A DNA stretch of 64,000 nt from Agrobacterium vitis (GCF_013337045.2 NZ_CP118259.1:1178001-1242000); one strand, 5' to 3'. Counted from the stretch's first letter, positions 38,333 through 48,138 are shown. The notes: a model not told the origin generated them from the letters alone. A program made the numbers and translations.

Positions 38333-39589
38333 TCAGACTTTGGGGTTATGCGGCTGGAACAGCTTGCCCTTTTCGGCAATCAAAACGAAAACCAGCCCTA
38401 TAACGCCGAGGAAGAAGTAGCCTGCCACCAGCGGGCGGGATGTTCCGTCGAAGGCTTGACCAACGATAGCGCCGAGAACCGAGCCGCCGATGGTGGAAAT
38501 GAAGCCGAGCACCGAGGAGGCCGTTCCGGCGACATGGCCGAGCGGTTCGATGGCAAGCGTCTGAAAATTGCCGCCGATCCAGCCGAACTGGAACATTGAG
38601 ACAGCAAAGAATGCCATGAACACGACGAAGGGCAGTGGTGTCGGCCCGAAGGTTTCAGCCATCAACCATAGAGCATTGATGGTGATGAAACCAAGAAGTG
38701 AGCCATGAGACAGGCGCCGCATGCCAATCCGACCCACCAGCTTCGAGTTGACGTAGGACGACAGCGCCATGAAAATCGCTACGGCAGCAAAAGCGAAGGG
38801 GAACCAGACGCCCAGACCATAAATGCCCATGTAGATCTGTTGGGCAGAGTTGATGAAGCCGAACAGCGCCCCGAAGATGAAGGTGCTTGCCAAGGTGTAG
38901 AACAAGGCGATGCGATTGGTCAGGACGATCTTGAAGCCCTCGAAGATCACCTTGGGGGTGAATTCCCGGCGGTTTTCCGGGGTCAATGTTTCCGGCAGTC
39001 GCATGTGCATCCACATGCTGGTGAGAATGCCGCCGACGGCAATGAACAGGAAGATCAGGTGCCAGTTGCCAAAGAACATGATGATCTGACCGGTTCCAGG
39101 CGCGATAACCGGGATTATCATGAACACCATCATGATCAGCGACATGACTTCCGCCATCTGGCGGCCACCGTAGACATCGCGCACGATGGAAATGGTGATG
39201 ACCCGGGTTCCAGCCGACCCGGCACCCTGGATGAAGCGCAGGATCAGCAATCCGGCAAAGCTTGGCACAATGGTGATGGCCAGCGCCGCCAGAACATAGA
39301 CGATGAGACCGATCAACATCGGCGTGCGCCGCCCGAACCGGTCCGACAGCGGGCCATAGACCAATTGCGCGCAGCCAAAACCGATCAGGTAGGACGTCAC
39401 GACATATTGCCGGTGATTTTCATTGACGACATTGAGGGCTTCGCCGATCTGCTGCAAGGCAGGAAGCATGATGTCGATCGCCAGCGCGTTCATTGCCATC
39501 AATGCGGCACAGAGAAAGACGAATTCCAGCTTGCTCATGCCTTGCAAGGCAGCTGGAGCGGAACGAAGGGGAGCTGTCATGGAAAACAT
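38333..39589 (-). CDS. MFS transporter, Bcr/CflA drug-resistance subfamily
   Basis: The ~418-aa protein has twelve predicted helices and the MFS signature GPLSDRFGRRTPMLIG between helices 2 and 3, plus the exporter motif in helix 5 region (APGTGQIIMFFGNWHLIF). It begins LEFVFLCAALMAMNALAIDIMLPAL, typical of Bcr/CflA exporters of small drugs and metabolites. The start may be 39589, 39580 or 39538. A terminator-like hairpin lies 15 bases upstream of the first ATG. Confidence 0.88.
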   Translation of the reverse strand: MFSMTAPLRSAPAALQGMSKLEFVFLCAALMAMNALAIDIMLPALQQIGEALNVVNENHRQYVVTSYLIGFGCAQLVYGPLSDRFGRRTPMLIGLIVYVLAALAITIVPSFAGLLILRFIQGAGSAGTRVITISIVRDVYGGRQMAEVMSLIMMVFMIIPVIAPGTGQIIMFFGNWHLIFLFIAVGGILTSMWMHMRLPETLTPENRREFTPKVIFEGFKIVLTNRIALFYTLASTFIFGALFGFINSAQQIYMGIYGLGVWFPFAFAAVAIFMALSSYVNSKLVGRIGMRRLSHGSLLGFITINALWLMAETFGPTPLPFVVFMAFFAVSMFQFGWIGGNFQTLAIEPLGHVAGTASSVLGFISTIGGSVLGAIVGQAFDGTSRPLVAGYFFLGVIGLVFVLIAEKGKLFQPHNPKV

Positions 39590-39603
39590 GTCCTAGAAAA
39601 TCA

Positions 39604-39630
39604 AAAGGCGTCGCAAGGCGCGACGCCTTT
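39604..39630 (-). promoter_or_regulatory. terminator-like hairpin in the MFS leader
   Basis: AAAGGCGTCGC/GCGACGCCTTT, an 11-bp perfect stem with a 5-nt loop, reads on the minus strand into TTTTGATTTT just before the transporter gene. If the promoter is upstream of it, it would act as an attenuator; it may also be a second terminator for grxD. Confidence 0.5.
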
Positions 39631-39758
39631 ATCAGATACTGCATTAATCCCTCAATCGGAATCGATTATGAGAGCCTTGCTGTCGTTAGGCTATTAGCCA
39701 AACTCTGTGTGCGTCAAATTTGCCGCACTGCAATATGCATAGGGGGTGGGAAAGGTAC

Positions 39759-39782
39759 AAGCCCGGAATACCACCGGGCTTT
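39759..39782 (-). terminator. terminator after grxD
   Basis: AAGCCCGG/CCGGGCTT with a 7-nt loop, 13 bases beyond the grxD stop. The U-tract is weak. Confidence 0.6.
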
Positions 39783-39794
39783 GTCCGTTCTGCA

Positions 39795-40130
39795 TCAGGC
39801 TGCGCCGCGGACCGTAATGCCCTTTTCCTCAAGATGGGATTGCAACTCACCAGCCTGGAACATTTCCCGGACGATATCGCATCCGCCGATGAATTCGCCC
39901 TTCACATAGAGCTGCGGAATGGTCGGCCAGTTCGAATAGGTCTTGATGCCTTCACGAATTTCCTGGTCGGCGAGCACATTGATGCCCTTATAGTCGATGC
40001 CGAGATAATCGAGCATCTGCACGACCTGGCCCGAAAATCCGCATTGCGGAAACTGGGGCGTGCCCTTCATGAAAAGCACGACGTCATTGCTTTTGACAGC
40101 ATTATCAATGAATTCGTTTACACCGCTCAT
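39795..40130 (-). CDS. grxD: monothiol glutaredoxin Grx4/GrxD
   Basis: The 111-aa protein has the monothiol active site FPQCGFS (Cys30) and the glutathione-binding [20 protein letters not shown]. Grx4-type proteins bind a [2Fe-2S] cluster with glutathione and deliver it, often together with BolA. A bolA gene lies 300 bases upstream on the same strand with one small gene between, which supports this partnership. Confidence 0.95.
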   Translation of the reverse strand: MSGVNEFIDNAVKSNDVVLFMKGTPQFPQCGFSGQVVQMLDYLGIDYKGINVLADQEIREGIKTYSNWPTIPQLYVKGEFIGGCDIVREMFQAGELQSHLEEKGITVRGAA

Positions 40131-40231
40131 GGATTTATCCTTTCACATGCGGGTCAAGGCCGCAGTATTCCATTGCCTATATAGGCGCAATTTGCCGAAA
40201 TTTCAAAAGTCAAAACGGCGGTTAACCGTTA

Positions 40232-40432
40232 TCAGCCCCGGTTGCGGGTCACACGCCGGGCCTGACGGGCGGCTTTGTTGCGGTTATTTGCCCGTGTCGG
40301 CTCGACCTTCTTGTCGGCAGCAGGAGCATTCAACCGTTGCAGGCGGGCCTGCTTGTATTTCTTTCGGTCGGACATTTCAGCTTTCACCGATTTGATCAGT
40401 GAGGAGAAAAACGAGGTGATCGGGTTGCTCAT
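40232..40432 (-). CDS. small basic hypothetical protein between bolA and grxD
   Basis: The 66-aa product (MSNPITSFFSSLIKSVKAEMSDRKKYKQ...) is rich in Lys, Arg and Asn, with a possible amphipathic N-terminal helix and a very basic tail (NRNKAARQARRVTRNRG). No domain is recognised. It starts 15 bases after the bolA stop, so it is in the bolA-grxD cluster. A nucleic-acid or ribosome-binding role could be imagined from its charge but is not shown. Confidence 0.6.
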   Translation of the reverse strand: MSNPITSFFSSLIKSVKAEMSDRKKYKQARLQRLNAPAADKKVEPTRANNRNKAARQARRVTRNRG

Positions 40433-40447
40433 GATGATGTGATACCG

Positions 40448-40684
40448 TCAGGCTTCGGGGATGGAGGTTTGCAGGGCGAGCGCATGCAGCACCCCGCCCA
40501 TATTGCCTTTCAGGGCATCGTAGACCATCTGGTGCTGCTGCACCCGCGACTTGCCGCGAAAGGCTTCTGCCACGACTTCAGCGGCATAGTGGTCGCCATC
40601 GCCTGCCAGATCGCGGATAACGACCTTGGCGCCGGGAATACCCACTTTGATCATGTCTTCGATATCGCCGGGCTTCATAGCCAT
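40448..40684 (-). CDS. BolA family protein
   Basis: The 78-aa protein has the BolA fold: MAMKPGDIEDMIKVGIPGAKVVIRDLAGDGDHYAAEVV, then FRGKSRVQQHQMVYDALKGNMGG with the conserved histidine in QHQMVY. BolA proteins pair with monothiol glutaredoxins in iron-sulfur metabolism. It follows purL by 39 bases and precedes the small basic gene and grxD. Confidence 0.93.
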   Translation of the reverse strand: MAMKPGDIEDMIKVGIPGAKVVIRDLAGDGDHYAAEVVAEAFRGKSRVQQHQMVYDALKGNMGGVLHALALQTSIPEA

Positions 40685-40723
40685 GGTTCTGCTCCCATTC
40701 TGATCTTTTTGCGCGCCTGATCT

Positions 40724-42961
40724 TTACTGCGCGGCGGCCAAGCTTTCGGCCTTGCCATCCATGAATTCAGGGAACCACGATTCATGCGTGTTGCGCAATT
40801 CCTCAACGGTGATTGTACACATACCGTCGATGACGAGCGCATCGCCGCCAACCTTGCCGAGGCGGCGGAACGGTACGCCCGCGCCTTCGGCATTGGCGCA
40901 GATGAAATTAGCGAGATCGGCTGGAACCGTCACCACATAGCGGGCCTGGTCTTCACCAAACAGCAGGGCATGGGCCGGACCGCGGCTTTCCGACAGGTCA
41001 ATGGTAAGGCCCTTGGCCGAGGCCATTGCCATCTCGGCCAGAGCAATCCCCAGGCCACCGGAGGAAATGTCATGGCACGCAGTTACCTGACCATTGCGGA
41101 TCGCCGAGCGGATGAAATCGCCATTGCGGCGCTCGGCATGTAGGTCCACTTCAGGCGCCGGGCCATCGGTGCGGCCAAGAAGGTCGCGCAGATAGATCGA
41201 GCTGCCGAGATGGGAGCCATCGGTGCCGATCAGCAGGACATGATCGCCATCCTGGGCGCCGCCGATTTTCGCCATCCGGCTCCAATCGGGCAGCAGGCCA
41301 ACGCCGGCAATGGTCGGGGTCGGCAGGATCGCGACGCCATTGGTCTCGTTATACAGCGAGACATTGCCCGAGACGATTGGGAAATCCAGTGCTCGGCAGG
41401 CTTCGCCAATGCCCTTGATGGCTTCCACGAGTTGTCCCATGATTTCAGGCTTTTCGGGATTGCCGAAATTGAGATTGTCGGTGGCGGCCAGCGGCTCGGC
41501 GCCGGTAGCGGTAATGTTGCGCCAGCATTCAGCCACGGCCTGTTTACCGCCTTCGAACGGATCGGCTTCGACATAACGCGGCGTGACATCCGAGGAGAAG
41601 GCCAGTGCCTTGGTCGGATGATTTTCCACCCGCACTACGCCCGCGTCGCCGCCGGGAAGTTGAAGCGAATTGCCCTGGATCAGCGTGTCATATTGTTCAT
41701 AGACCCAGCGGCGGCTGGACTGGTTGGCCGAACCGACCAGCGACAGAATGGCGGCACGGTAATCGGCTGGTTCTTCCACCAGATTGGCGGGCAGGGGGCC
41801 GCGCTTGTCTGATTCGCGCCAGGGACGGTCATATTCGGGTGCCTGGTCGCCGAGATCCTTGATCGGCAGATTGGCGACTTCCTCGCCTTGATGCAGGATG
41901 CGGAAGCGCAGGTCGTCGGTTGTCTTGCCGACAATGGCGAAATCCAGACCCCATTTTACGAAGATCGCTTTGGCGACCTCTTCCTTGGAGGGCTCCAGCA
42001 CCATCAGCATGCGCTCCTGGCTTTCCGAGAGCATCATTTCATAGGCTGTCATGTTTTCTTCGCGCACCGGCACGGTGTCGAGGTCAAGCTCGATGCCGAG
42101 ATCGCCCTTGGCGCCCATTTCCACTGCCGAACAGGTGAGACCGGCGGCGCCCATGTCCTGGATGGCGATGACCGCGCCGGTTTTCATCAGCTCAAGGCAG
42201 GCTTCCAGCAGGCATTTTTCGGTGAAGGGGTCGCCGACCTGTACGGTCGGGCGTTTTTCCTCGATGGATTCGTCAAATTCCGCCGACGCCATGGTCGCGC
42301 CGCCGACGCCGTCGCGGCCGGTTTTGGCGCCGAGATAGACGACCGGCAAACCAACGCCCTTGGCTTCCGACAGGAAGATCGCATCCGATTTGGCAAGACC
42401 GGCGGCAAAGGCGTTGACCAGGATATTGCCGTTATAGCGCTCGTCGAATTCCACTTCGCCGCCCACCGTCGGCACGCCGAAGGAGTTGCCGTAGCCACCG
42501 ACGCCGGAGACGACGCCCGCCACCAGATGCCGGGTTTTCGGATGATCCGGCGCGCCGAAGCGCAGCGCGTTCATGGCCGCAATCGGACGCGCACCCATGG
42601 TGAAAACGTCGCGCAGAATGCCGCCGACACCGGTCGCAGCGCCTTGATAAGGCTCGATATAAGAAGGGTGGTTATGGCTTTCCATCTTGAAGACCACGCA
42701 ATCGCCATCATCGATATCGACCACGCCTGCATTTTCGCCGGGGCCTTGAATGACGCGCGCGCCAGTTGTGGGCAGGGTGCGCAACCAGCGCTTCGAGGAC
42801 TTGTAGGAACAATGCTCGTTCCACATGGCCGAGAAAATACCAAGCTCGGTAAATGTCGGCTCCCGTCCGATCAATTGCAGAATCCGGTCATATTCCTCCG
42901 GCTTCAGGCCGTGGGAGGCAACCAGTTCCGGGGTGATCGGGATGGAATTCGGGATCGTCAT
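40724..42961 (-). CDS. purL: phosphoribosylformylglycinamidine synthase, small-type PurL
   Basis: The 745-aa ATP-dependent synthetase subunit works with PurS and PurQ to make FGAM. It begins [27 protein letters not shown] and has NEHCSYKSS with the conserved histidine, [22 protein letters not shown], and the second half repeat with [11 protein letters not shown] and ASDNLNFG-like motifs. The glutaminase domain of the large-type PurL is absent, as expected with a separate PurQ. The ATG at 42961 is the family start; the frame is open further upstream to 43174. Confidence 0.95.
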   Translation of the reverse strand: MTIPNSIPITPELVASHGLKPEEYDRILQLIGREPTFTELGIFSAMWNEHCSYKSSKRWLRTLPTTGARVIQGPGENAGVVDIDDGDCVVFKMESHNHPSYIEPYQGAATGVGGILRDVFTMGARPIAAMNALRFGAPDHPKTRHLVAGVVSGVGGYGNSFGVPTVGGEVEFDERYNGNILVNAFAAGLAKSDAIFLSEAKGVGLPVVYLGAKTGRDGVGGATMASAEFDESIEEKRPTVQVGDPFTEKCLLEACLELMKTGAVIAIQDMGAAGLTCSAVEMGAKGDLGIELDLDTVPVREENMTAYEMMLSESQERMLMVLEPSKEEVAKAIFVKWGLDFAIVGKTTDDLRFRILHQGEEVANLPIKDLGDQAPEYDRPWRESDKRGPLPANLVEEPADYRAAILSLVGSANQSSRRWVYEQYDTLIQGNSLQLPGGDAGVVRVENHPTKALAFSSDVTPRYVEADPFEGGKQAVAECWRNITATGAEPLAATDNLNFGNPEKPEIMGQLVEAIKGIGEACRALDFPIVSGNVSLYNETNGVAILPTPTIAGVGLLPDWSRMAKIGGAQDGDHVLLIGTDGSHLGSSIYLRDLLGRTDGPAPEVDLHAERRNGDFIRSAIRNGQVTACHDISSGGLGIALAEMAMASAKGLTIDLSESRGPAHALLFGEDQARYVVTVPADLANFICANAEGAGVPFRRLGKVGGDALVIDGMCTITVEELRNTHESWFPEFMDGKAESLAAAQ

Positions 42962-43307
42962 GGCTCTCTCTTGCACTGGGAGTGAGAATTTTGCCGCCCT
43001 TTTATAACAGGCAATTCGTTCGCGCGACTGGAAAATGCGGCGGCGGCGGGTAAAATACGGCCTTTCCAAGGTTTGCGTGTTGATGGCTGGTCTTTGGCCG
43101 GATCTGCGCAAATTCCAGGGCTGGTGAAAGCGTGGTTTATGGCATCTCAGACAATCTGTTTGGGGATAGACCATTTCTTTTCACATTTTCGCCCCGGCCT
43201 GCGGTAAACTTATGCGCGATGTAAGCGAGGCGGATGAGCCTGTGCTACAGCATGCGAAACGTCTGCCCGCTTTGCCGGGCCGGTTGGAATTCTAGACAGG
43301 TGCCTTT

Positions 43308-43919
43308 GTGATCGATCCTTATGTCATGCTGGGTTTGGAGCGCGATGCCGATGAGGCGGCGGTCAAGGCGGCGTATCGCAAGAAAGCCAAGAGCGCCCAT
43401 CCGGATGCTGGCGGTGATCAGGACGAGTTTGGCCGGATCACCACATCCTACGATCTTCTGAAGGACCCGGTCCGCCGTAAGGTCTATGACGATACCGGCT
43501 ACGATCCGCAACTGGCCGATGTCGCCGACCTGAAGGGCCTGATGGTGCTGGAATCGCTGATTAACGACATGATTCTTGACGAGCGCGAACCCGGCAGTTT
43601 CGATCCGGTCGCGGGCCTGCGCCGTAAACTGACCGACGATATCCTCAAGGCCCGGTTCCATATTCTGGAACTGGAACGTCACCGCACCCGTATCCGCAAG
43701 CATGTGGATCGTATTGGCCGGCGGCCTGAAACCGATGTGCTCGGCTCGATGTTGCGCGCCCGTACCCAGTCGATTGCCGAAGCGATCAAGAATGCCGAAA
43801 CCCAGATCGACGCCATTGAGCGCGCCTATTCCATGCTGGAAGGCTATTCCTACGAGCTGGAACCGCTGGTGGAAACGCTGTCCGATCCTGTCCCGGAGCT
43901 GCCGAAGGCGGCCGAATAG
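43308..43919 (+). CDS. J-domain (DnaJ-like) protein
   Basis: The 203-aa protein has an N-terminal J domain (IDPYVMLGLERDADEAAVKAAYRKKAKSAHPDAGGD..., residues 2-65) with the HPD motif that stimulates Hsp70 ATPase. The rest is charged and helical, without the zinc-finger or C-terminal domains of DnaJ. It is a type III co-chaperone of unknown client. The start is GTG at 43308 with a short AGG upstream. A tandem palindrome array begins two bases after the stop. Confidence 0.85.
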   Translation: MIDPYVMLGLERDADEAAVKAAYRKKAKSAHPDAGGDQDEFGRITTSYDLLKDPVRRKVYDDTGYDPQLADVADLKGLMVLESLINDMILDEREPGSFDPVAGLRRKLTDDILKARFHILELERHRTRIRKHVDRIGRRPETDVLGSMLRARTQSIAEAIKNAETQIDAIERAYSMLEGYSYELEPLVETLSDPVPELPKAAE

Positions 43920-43920
43920 C

Positions 43921-44106
43921 ATCGGCCCGAAAAGTGTGGAGCGGTTTTCGGGTAAGCCGATGCTTGGGGAAGCTATCGGCCCGAAAAGTGTGGAGCGGTT
44001 TTCGGGTAAGCCGATGCTTGGGGAAGCTATCGGCCCGAAAAGTGTGGAGCGGTTTTCGGATAAGCCGATGCTTGGGGAAGTCGTCGGCTTGAAAAGTGTG
44101 AAGCTG
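43921..44106. repeat. 54-bp tandem array of hairpin repeats
   Basis: Three nearly identical 54-bp units start at 43921, 43975 and 44029, and a fourth decayed one begins at 44083. Each contains an inner palindrome CCGAAAA/TTTTCGG inside an outer pair ATCGGC/GCCGAT. Because 54 is divisible by three, frames across it stay open and give an 18-residue repeating peptide, which is a by-product of the DNA repeat. Related units lie at 27171-27262. Confidence 0.92.
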
Positions 44107-44773
44107 CTTATGGCGCGCGCCATCATTCCAAAAAATAATCCAAGCAAAAACGCATTGCTGTTGTTTTTTTGCCAAGTTGATTCGTCGTGGCTTGGCTGCC
44201 TCAAAAACATACATCGAATTTCTCCCTGGACCAAAACTGGGTCATTTTGGAGCGTCGCGGATTTAGGTTGTTAACGCGCCCTTAAGTCCTGTCGAGAGAA
44301 GCCGATAAGGAAATGTCAACCCGTTCCGCTTCCTCAATGGAATTCAATTTTCCGCTTTCTCATTGAAAAACATTTCGTTTTTTTTAAATTATTGAGCGTT
44401 TTACCGAGGGCTTGCTGGTCGGCGTTTAAATATGACGGTCGCGAAAACGAAATTTGTCGCGAGGCACCATTGCGGCACAGTTTCAATTTTCGTAATTTAC
44501 GACGTCAGGATAAATTTTTCTCTGCGGCGTGGAACCAATTGAGATGTCGGACATTTCTGTTGCGGTTTTAGACGGTTCAACGGCGTGCCAATCCGATGAG
44601 CGCGTATTTTTTACCTGGATGCGCGGCAGACGGATTTCGATTTGGACCTATTTTAAGCTGGCTATCATGCGGGTAAAAAATTTGTCGAAGGCGTGGGCCT
44701 TTGGCGAGAGGCGGTCAAGGGAATGTCGGGTGGCTGGGAATCATCGGCGTTTTTTTTCCACGGAGATCGTATT
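44107..44773. other. 670-bp stretch without a supported gene
   Basis: AT-rich in places (44330-44400). A 91-codon frame from 44529 lacks a ribosome binding site and recognisable content. It probably contains the promoter of the HTH gene. Confidence 0.5.
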
Positions 44774-45178
44774 ATGGGGCTTTACGATATTAACCGGCTA
44801 CTGAATGTGAATGACGACACCTTGGGCGGGCGACTTGCAACTGCGCGGGACTGCGCGGGTATGGATATCGCCGATTTGGCCTCGATTGCGGGCGTGCCGG
44901 TTGCGAAATTGCGCTCATGGGAGGCGGATCGCAGTGAAGCCGATGCCAGAAGTCTTGGTTTGGTTGCCGATAGTCTTGGCGTTTGCCGCCAATGGTTGAT
45001 GACCGGCAACGGGCGAGGGCCAGACGAAGAGGACAATGGAGGCGATGCCGAGGATGACATGCTTTTGGTCATGCGCCGCGAGCTTGATCGTTTGACCCAT
45101 ATGTATCAGGAAACCGGCAGTATGATCGAAATCCTGCATCGCAGGATTGGCGATTTGGAGCAACGGTCCAGCCGGTAA
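44774..45178 (+). CDS. small XRE-like helix-turn-helix protein with C-terminal coiled coil
   Basis: The 134-aa protein has a Cro/C1-type HTH at about residues 18-78 (LGGRLATARDCAGMDIADLASIAGVPVAKLRSWEADRS). An acidic linker (PDEEDNGGDAEDD) and a helical coiled-coil tail follow. The ATG at 44774 follows GGAG. It probably acts as a transcription regulator; targets are unknown. It converges with lipB. Confidence 0.75.
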   Translation: MGLYDINRLLNVNDDTLGGRLATARDCAGMDIADLASIAGVPVAKLRSWEADRSEADARSLGLVADSLGVCRQWLMTGNGRGPDEEDNGGDAEDDMLLVMRRELDRLTHMYQETGSMIEILHRRIGDLEQRSSR

Positions 45179-45198
45179 TGGGTGCTTTACAACGCTGA

Positions 45199-45930
45199 TT
45201 ACCGCGGCTTTGAATGACAGTCGGGCAATGTCGGTCCGAATACCGTTTCAAATGCCTCTTTGAGATGAATATCGACATCGGCCATCGTCACAGGCAGGCC
45301 GAGATCGACCAGGCTGGTAACGCCATAGGCAGAGATGCCGCAGGGCACGATGCCACTGAAATGAGACAGGTCTGGCTCGACATTTAACGACAAGCCGTGA
45401 AAGCTGACCCAGCGCCGTAGACGAATGCCGAGAGCGGCGATCTTGTCTTCAGTCACGCTACCGTCCGGTAGAGGTGCCTTATCTGGCCGGCGAACCCAGA
45501 CCCCGACCCGATCTTCCCGCCGCTCGCCGCGAATATTCATCATATCCAGCGTGTTGATGATGACATCTTCCAAGGCAGCGACATAGGCCCGTACATCCTG
45601 ACGGCGACGCTTCAAATCCAGCATGACATAAACGACCCGCTGGCCCGGCCCGTGATAAGTATACTCGCCACCGCGACCGGTGGAGAAAACCGGAAAGCGC
45701 TGCGTGTCGATTAAATCCTTCGGATCGGCACTGGTGCCCGCCGTGTAGATCGGCGGGTGCTCCAGCAGCCAGATCAGTTCGTCGGCGGTGCCATCAGCAA
45801 TGGCCGCCACTTCCTCCTCCATCACGCGCAACGCATCCTCATAGCCAACAAGTCCGTCGCTGACCCGCCACCGGATCGGCGGATTGCCAGGGCTGGCAAG
45901 CATGGACTTGTCGAGATCGGAACGAAGCAT
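45199..45930 (-). CDS. lipB: octanoyltransferase LipB
   Basis: LipB moves octanoyl groups from acyl carrier protein to lipoyl domains in the first step of lipoic acid synthesis. The 243-aa enzyme has the motif [13 protein letters not shown] near residue 85, the catalytic lysine in [11 protein letters not shown] (Lys164) and cysteine in IVPCGI (Cys198). It is a single gene. lipA is not in the window. Confidence 0.95.
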   Translation of the reverse strand: MLRSDLDKSMLASPGNPPIRWRVSDGLVGYEDALRVMEEEVAAIADGTADELIWLLEHPPIYTAGTSADPKDLIDTQRFPVFSTGRGGEYTYHGPGQRVVYVMLDLKRRRQDVRAYVAALEDVIINTLDMMNIRGERREDRVGVWVRRPDKAPLPDGSVTEDKIAALGIRLRRWVSFHGLSLNVEPDLSHFSGIVPCGISAYGVTSLVDLGLPVTMADVDIHLKEAFETVFGPTLPDCHSKPR

Positions 45931-46416
45931 GAGAAGCTATCCTTAAGCGCGCAACTGGCCTTCGCCGTTGCATGGGTTGGTTTATACCGCCGCGCACAAT
46001 ATGTGGGATGGCGGCGGTATAACACTTTACGTTTGTTGCATAATTTTCTCTATGCCGATTTCGGCCAAAAGAATTATGCAATGGTGAAACGGCAACGGAG
46101 TTGAGCGGACGCACACGCTGGCCGTTCGATTGTTGCATGAATCAGATAGGGTCGAGGATAAGATGTCCGCGCATCCTCGTTTTGACCTTATCAGCAAGGG
46201 GAACATGATCGGCAATCTCCCGTGACCTAATCTTATGAGGTTTATTCCGGCAGCGCACCGCATTTCACCCTGCATTTGGCCCGGCAGGAGTGAGTTTTCA
46301 ACAGGCATATCAATGCCGTGGAGCGATTTCATAAAAATGTTGCAAGCCGCCCTTGTGTACCCCCGGCGCATTTGCTAGATGCAGCCCGTCGGCGCAAGTC
46401 GGCACTCTACCACGAT
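45931..46416. other. intergenic stretch between lipB and tRNA-Leu
   Basis: No supported gene. It should hold the lipB and tRNA promoters; short frames on both strands lack start signals. Confidence 0.5.
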
Positions 46417-46501
46417 GCGGTCGTGGCGGAATTGGTAGACGCGCAGCGTTGAGGTCGCTGTGGGGCAACCCGTGGAAGTTCGAGTCTTCTCGACCGCACC
46501 A
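46417..46501 (+). tRNA. tRNA-Leu (anticodon GAG)
   Basis: The 85-nt gene has the acceptor stem GCGGTCG/CGACCGC, the anticodon stem CAGCG/CGCTG around the loop TTGAGGT (anticodon GAG), a long variable arm as in leucine tRNAs, TTCGAGT in the T-loop, and an encoded CCA. A recombinase remnant lies 90 bases downstream, the usual place for an island integrated at a tRNA gene. Confidence 0.96.
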
Positions 46502-46503
46502 AG

Positions 46504-46524
46504 AACCCGGCTTTAGGCCGGGTT
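46504..46524 (+). terminator. terminator of tRNA-Leu
   Basis: AACCCGGC/GCCGGGTT with a 5-nt loop, followed by a long T-rich tract, two bases after the tRNA. Confidence 0.9.
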
Positions 46525-46590
46525 TTTCTTTTTTTATTACAATTAGTTAGGTTTCCAATGTGTCCAGCGTTTTAGATGCCATTGGACACT

Positions 46591-46740
46591 TCAGAGCCAA
46601 CCAATTTGTTTTCCAACTTTTGATAGAACTGTCCTTGCAAGGTGCCTGCGCTCAACGCGACGGGCATAGACCTCGCTGGTTTTGGCCTCCGAATGGCCGA
46701 GAATGGCCATGATTTCGTATTGGCTGAATCTGAATAGCCC
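46591..46740 (-). pseudogene. C-terminal remnant of a tyrosine recombinase (phage-type integrase)
   Basis: Read on the minus strand, 46740 to the stop at 46591 gives ...FRFSQYEIMAILGHSEAKTS, then EVYARRVERRHLARTVLSKV, ending WL-stop. This matches the last part of a tyrosine recombinase catalytic domain: LGH box and the nucleophile tyrosine in EVYA. The N-terminal part is missing because an IS3-family end abuts it at 46731. It sits just downstream of tRNA-Leu, so it probably once integrated an element there. Confidence 0.75.
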
Positions 46741-46763
46741 CGAGTTTCGTAGACACCCTCGGG

Positions 46764-47053
46764 TTACGTTTTCTGCTGTTTCTCGAACTCGACAGGCGAC
46801 AGCATCCCGTTCCTTAGGTGCTTGTGTTTCGGGTTGTAGAACATTTCGATGTAATCGAACCCGTCCTGACGGGCTTCGTCACGTGAGCGATAGAGCCTGC
46901 GGCGTATGCGTTCACGCCTCAGAAGGTTGAAGAAGCTTTCTACGACTGCGTTGTGGTGGCAGTTTCCACGACGGCTCATGGAGTGAACCAGATTGTGATG
47001 CTTCAAGAATGAGGCCTAGTCCATGCTGGTGAACTGCGAGCCCTGGACGCCCT
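46764..47053 (-). pseudogene. IS3 orfB, 3' fragment
   Basis: The minus-strand reading gives GVQGSQFTSMD-stop-ASFLKHHN, then LVHSMSRRGNCHHNAVVESF and FNLLRRERIRRRLYRSR, ending SPVEFEKQQKT. It contains the last acidic residue (Glu of AVVESF) of the DDE catalytic triad. The in-frame stop and the separation from the 5' part show it is dead. Confidence 0.85.
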
Positions 47054-47061
47054 TCTAAGAG

Positions 47062-48138
47062 TCAAGCCGCAATTTGGCTTTGGTTGATTTCCCTGTGCCG
47101 CCGCATGATGATGGCGAAGACTTCGCGGGCAATGTAGCGTTTGAGGCAACGAATAGCCTCGAGCTTCGAATTTCCGGCTGCGATCCGTCGGGCGACGTAG
47201 TCCTGCGTGCGTGCCTCCAATCGAAGCCTCCCGATGGCGATGATGTGGATGGCGCTGTTTGCTGCGCGATCCCCACCCCTGTTCAACCTGTGCCGGACCG
47301 TTTTCCCGGAAGAAGCGGGGACTGGGCTAACGCCGCACAATGCGGCGAAGCTCGCCTCGGACTTCAACCGGTCAGAGTTATCGCCCGCCGTGAGCAGCAA
47401 CTGCGCCGCACTGTTCACGCCGATTGCGGTTTGAGCAAGGAGTTCAGGAGCGAGATCCTTGACGATAGCCTCAATCATGTCGTCGAGGTCGGCGATCTCG
47501 TCATGGAGTTCGAGATAACGCCGCGCCAGAGACTTGAGAGAGATGCGGTAGGCTTCCTCGACCTGGCGATACGCAGTGAGGTCAGGTCTACCGGCTGCGA
47601 GCGTACGGATCAATTGCATCCGCGTCATGCTGCGTAGCGGATCGCGGATTTTGTCCGGTGCGCAGACGATGGTCATCTGGATCATCTGCAGGGCAATGCG
47701 GCGCGCCTGAATAGCGGTTTTGCGGCAAACCCTTAGGACGCGTAAACTTTCTACCATGCCGTCCCTGCTGCGTGGCGTTACGGTGTGCCGTCTCGCAAAG
47801 GCTGCGTGGGCCGCACTTTCTGCGTCGAAGTCGTCATTCTTGCCGCGCCGGCGGCGGTCGAGTTTGTCAGGTGCGGTGACCTCCAGAATCTCGACACCTG
47901 CGGTTTGCATGTAGCGCAGCAACCCCGCGCCGTAGCTGCCAGAGCATTCGATCCCGACCCGCTGGAGTTCCCCGAATGATCGCATCCAAGCCAGCATCAA
48001 GCGATAGCCGTGTCGGGTTGTCGGGAAGCTCTCGGTACCGAGAACGCGGTCGCGATGATCAACGACTGCCGCGACATGCAAGTCCTTGTGTGTATCGACG
48101 CCACCAATGACGTGAGTTTCTGCTCGGTGTTCAGCCAT
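47062..48138 (-). CDS. IS110-family DEDD transposase
   Basis: The 358-aa protein has an N-terminal RuvC-like DEDD domain: GGVDTHKDLHVAAV (first Asp), ECSGSYGAGL (Glu) and KNDDFDAE (last acids). The C-terminal Tnp domain has LCGVSPVPASSGKTVRHRLNRGG with the serine used in catalysis and NSAIHIIAIGRL. It appears full length and intact. It recombines DNA without free ends, guided in characterised members by a bridge RNA from the element's non-coding end. Confidence 0.92.
   Translation of the reverse strand: MAEHRAETHVIGGVDTHKDLHVAAVVDHRDRVLGTESFPTTRHGYRLMLAWMRSFGELQRVGIECSGSYGAGLLRYMQTAGVEILEVTAPDKLDRRRRGKNDDFDAESAAHAAFARRHTVTPRSRDGMVESLRVLRVCRKTAIQARRIALQMIQMTIVCAPDKIRDPLRSMTRMQLIRTLAAGRPDLTAYRQVEEAYRISLKSLARRYLELHDEIADLDDMIEAIVKDLAPELLAQTAIGVNSAAQLLLTAGDNSDRLKSEASFAALCGVSPVPASSGKTVRHRLNRGGDRAANSAIHIIAIGRLRLEARTQDYVARRIAAGNSKLEAIRCLKRYIAREVFAIIMRRHREINQSQIAA

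Noticed and set aside
41888..42985. Plus-strand 365-codon frame
   Set aside because: Antisense of purL.
43921..44106. CRISPR array
   Set aside because: Units are directly adjacent and nearly identical across the full period, with no variable spacers and no cas genes.
43702..44274. Frame encoding three repeats of an 18-residue peptide
   Set aside because: It is a by-product of the 54-bp DNA palindrome repeat, which keeps all frames in phase; it overlaps the J-domain gene in another frame.
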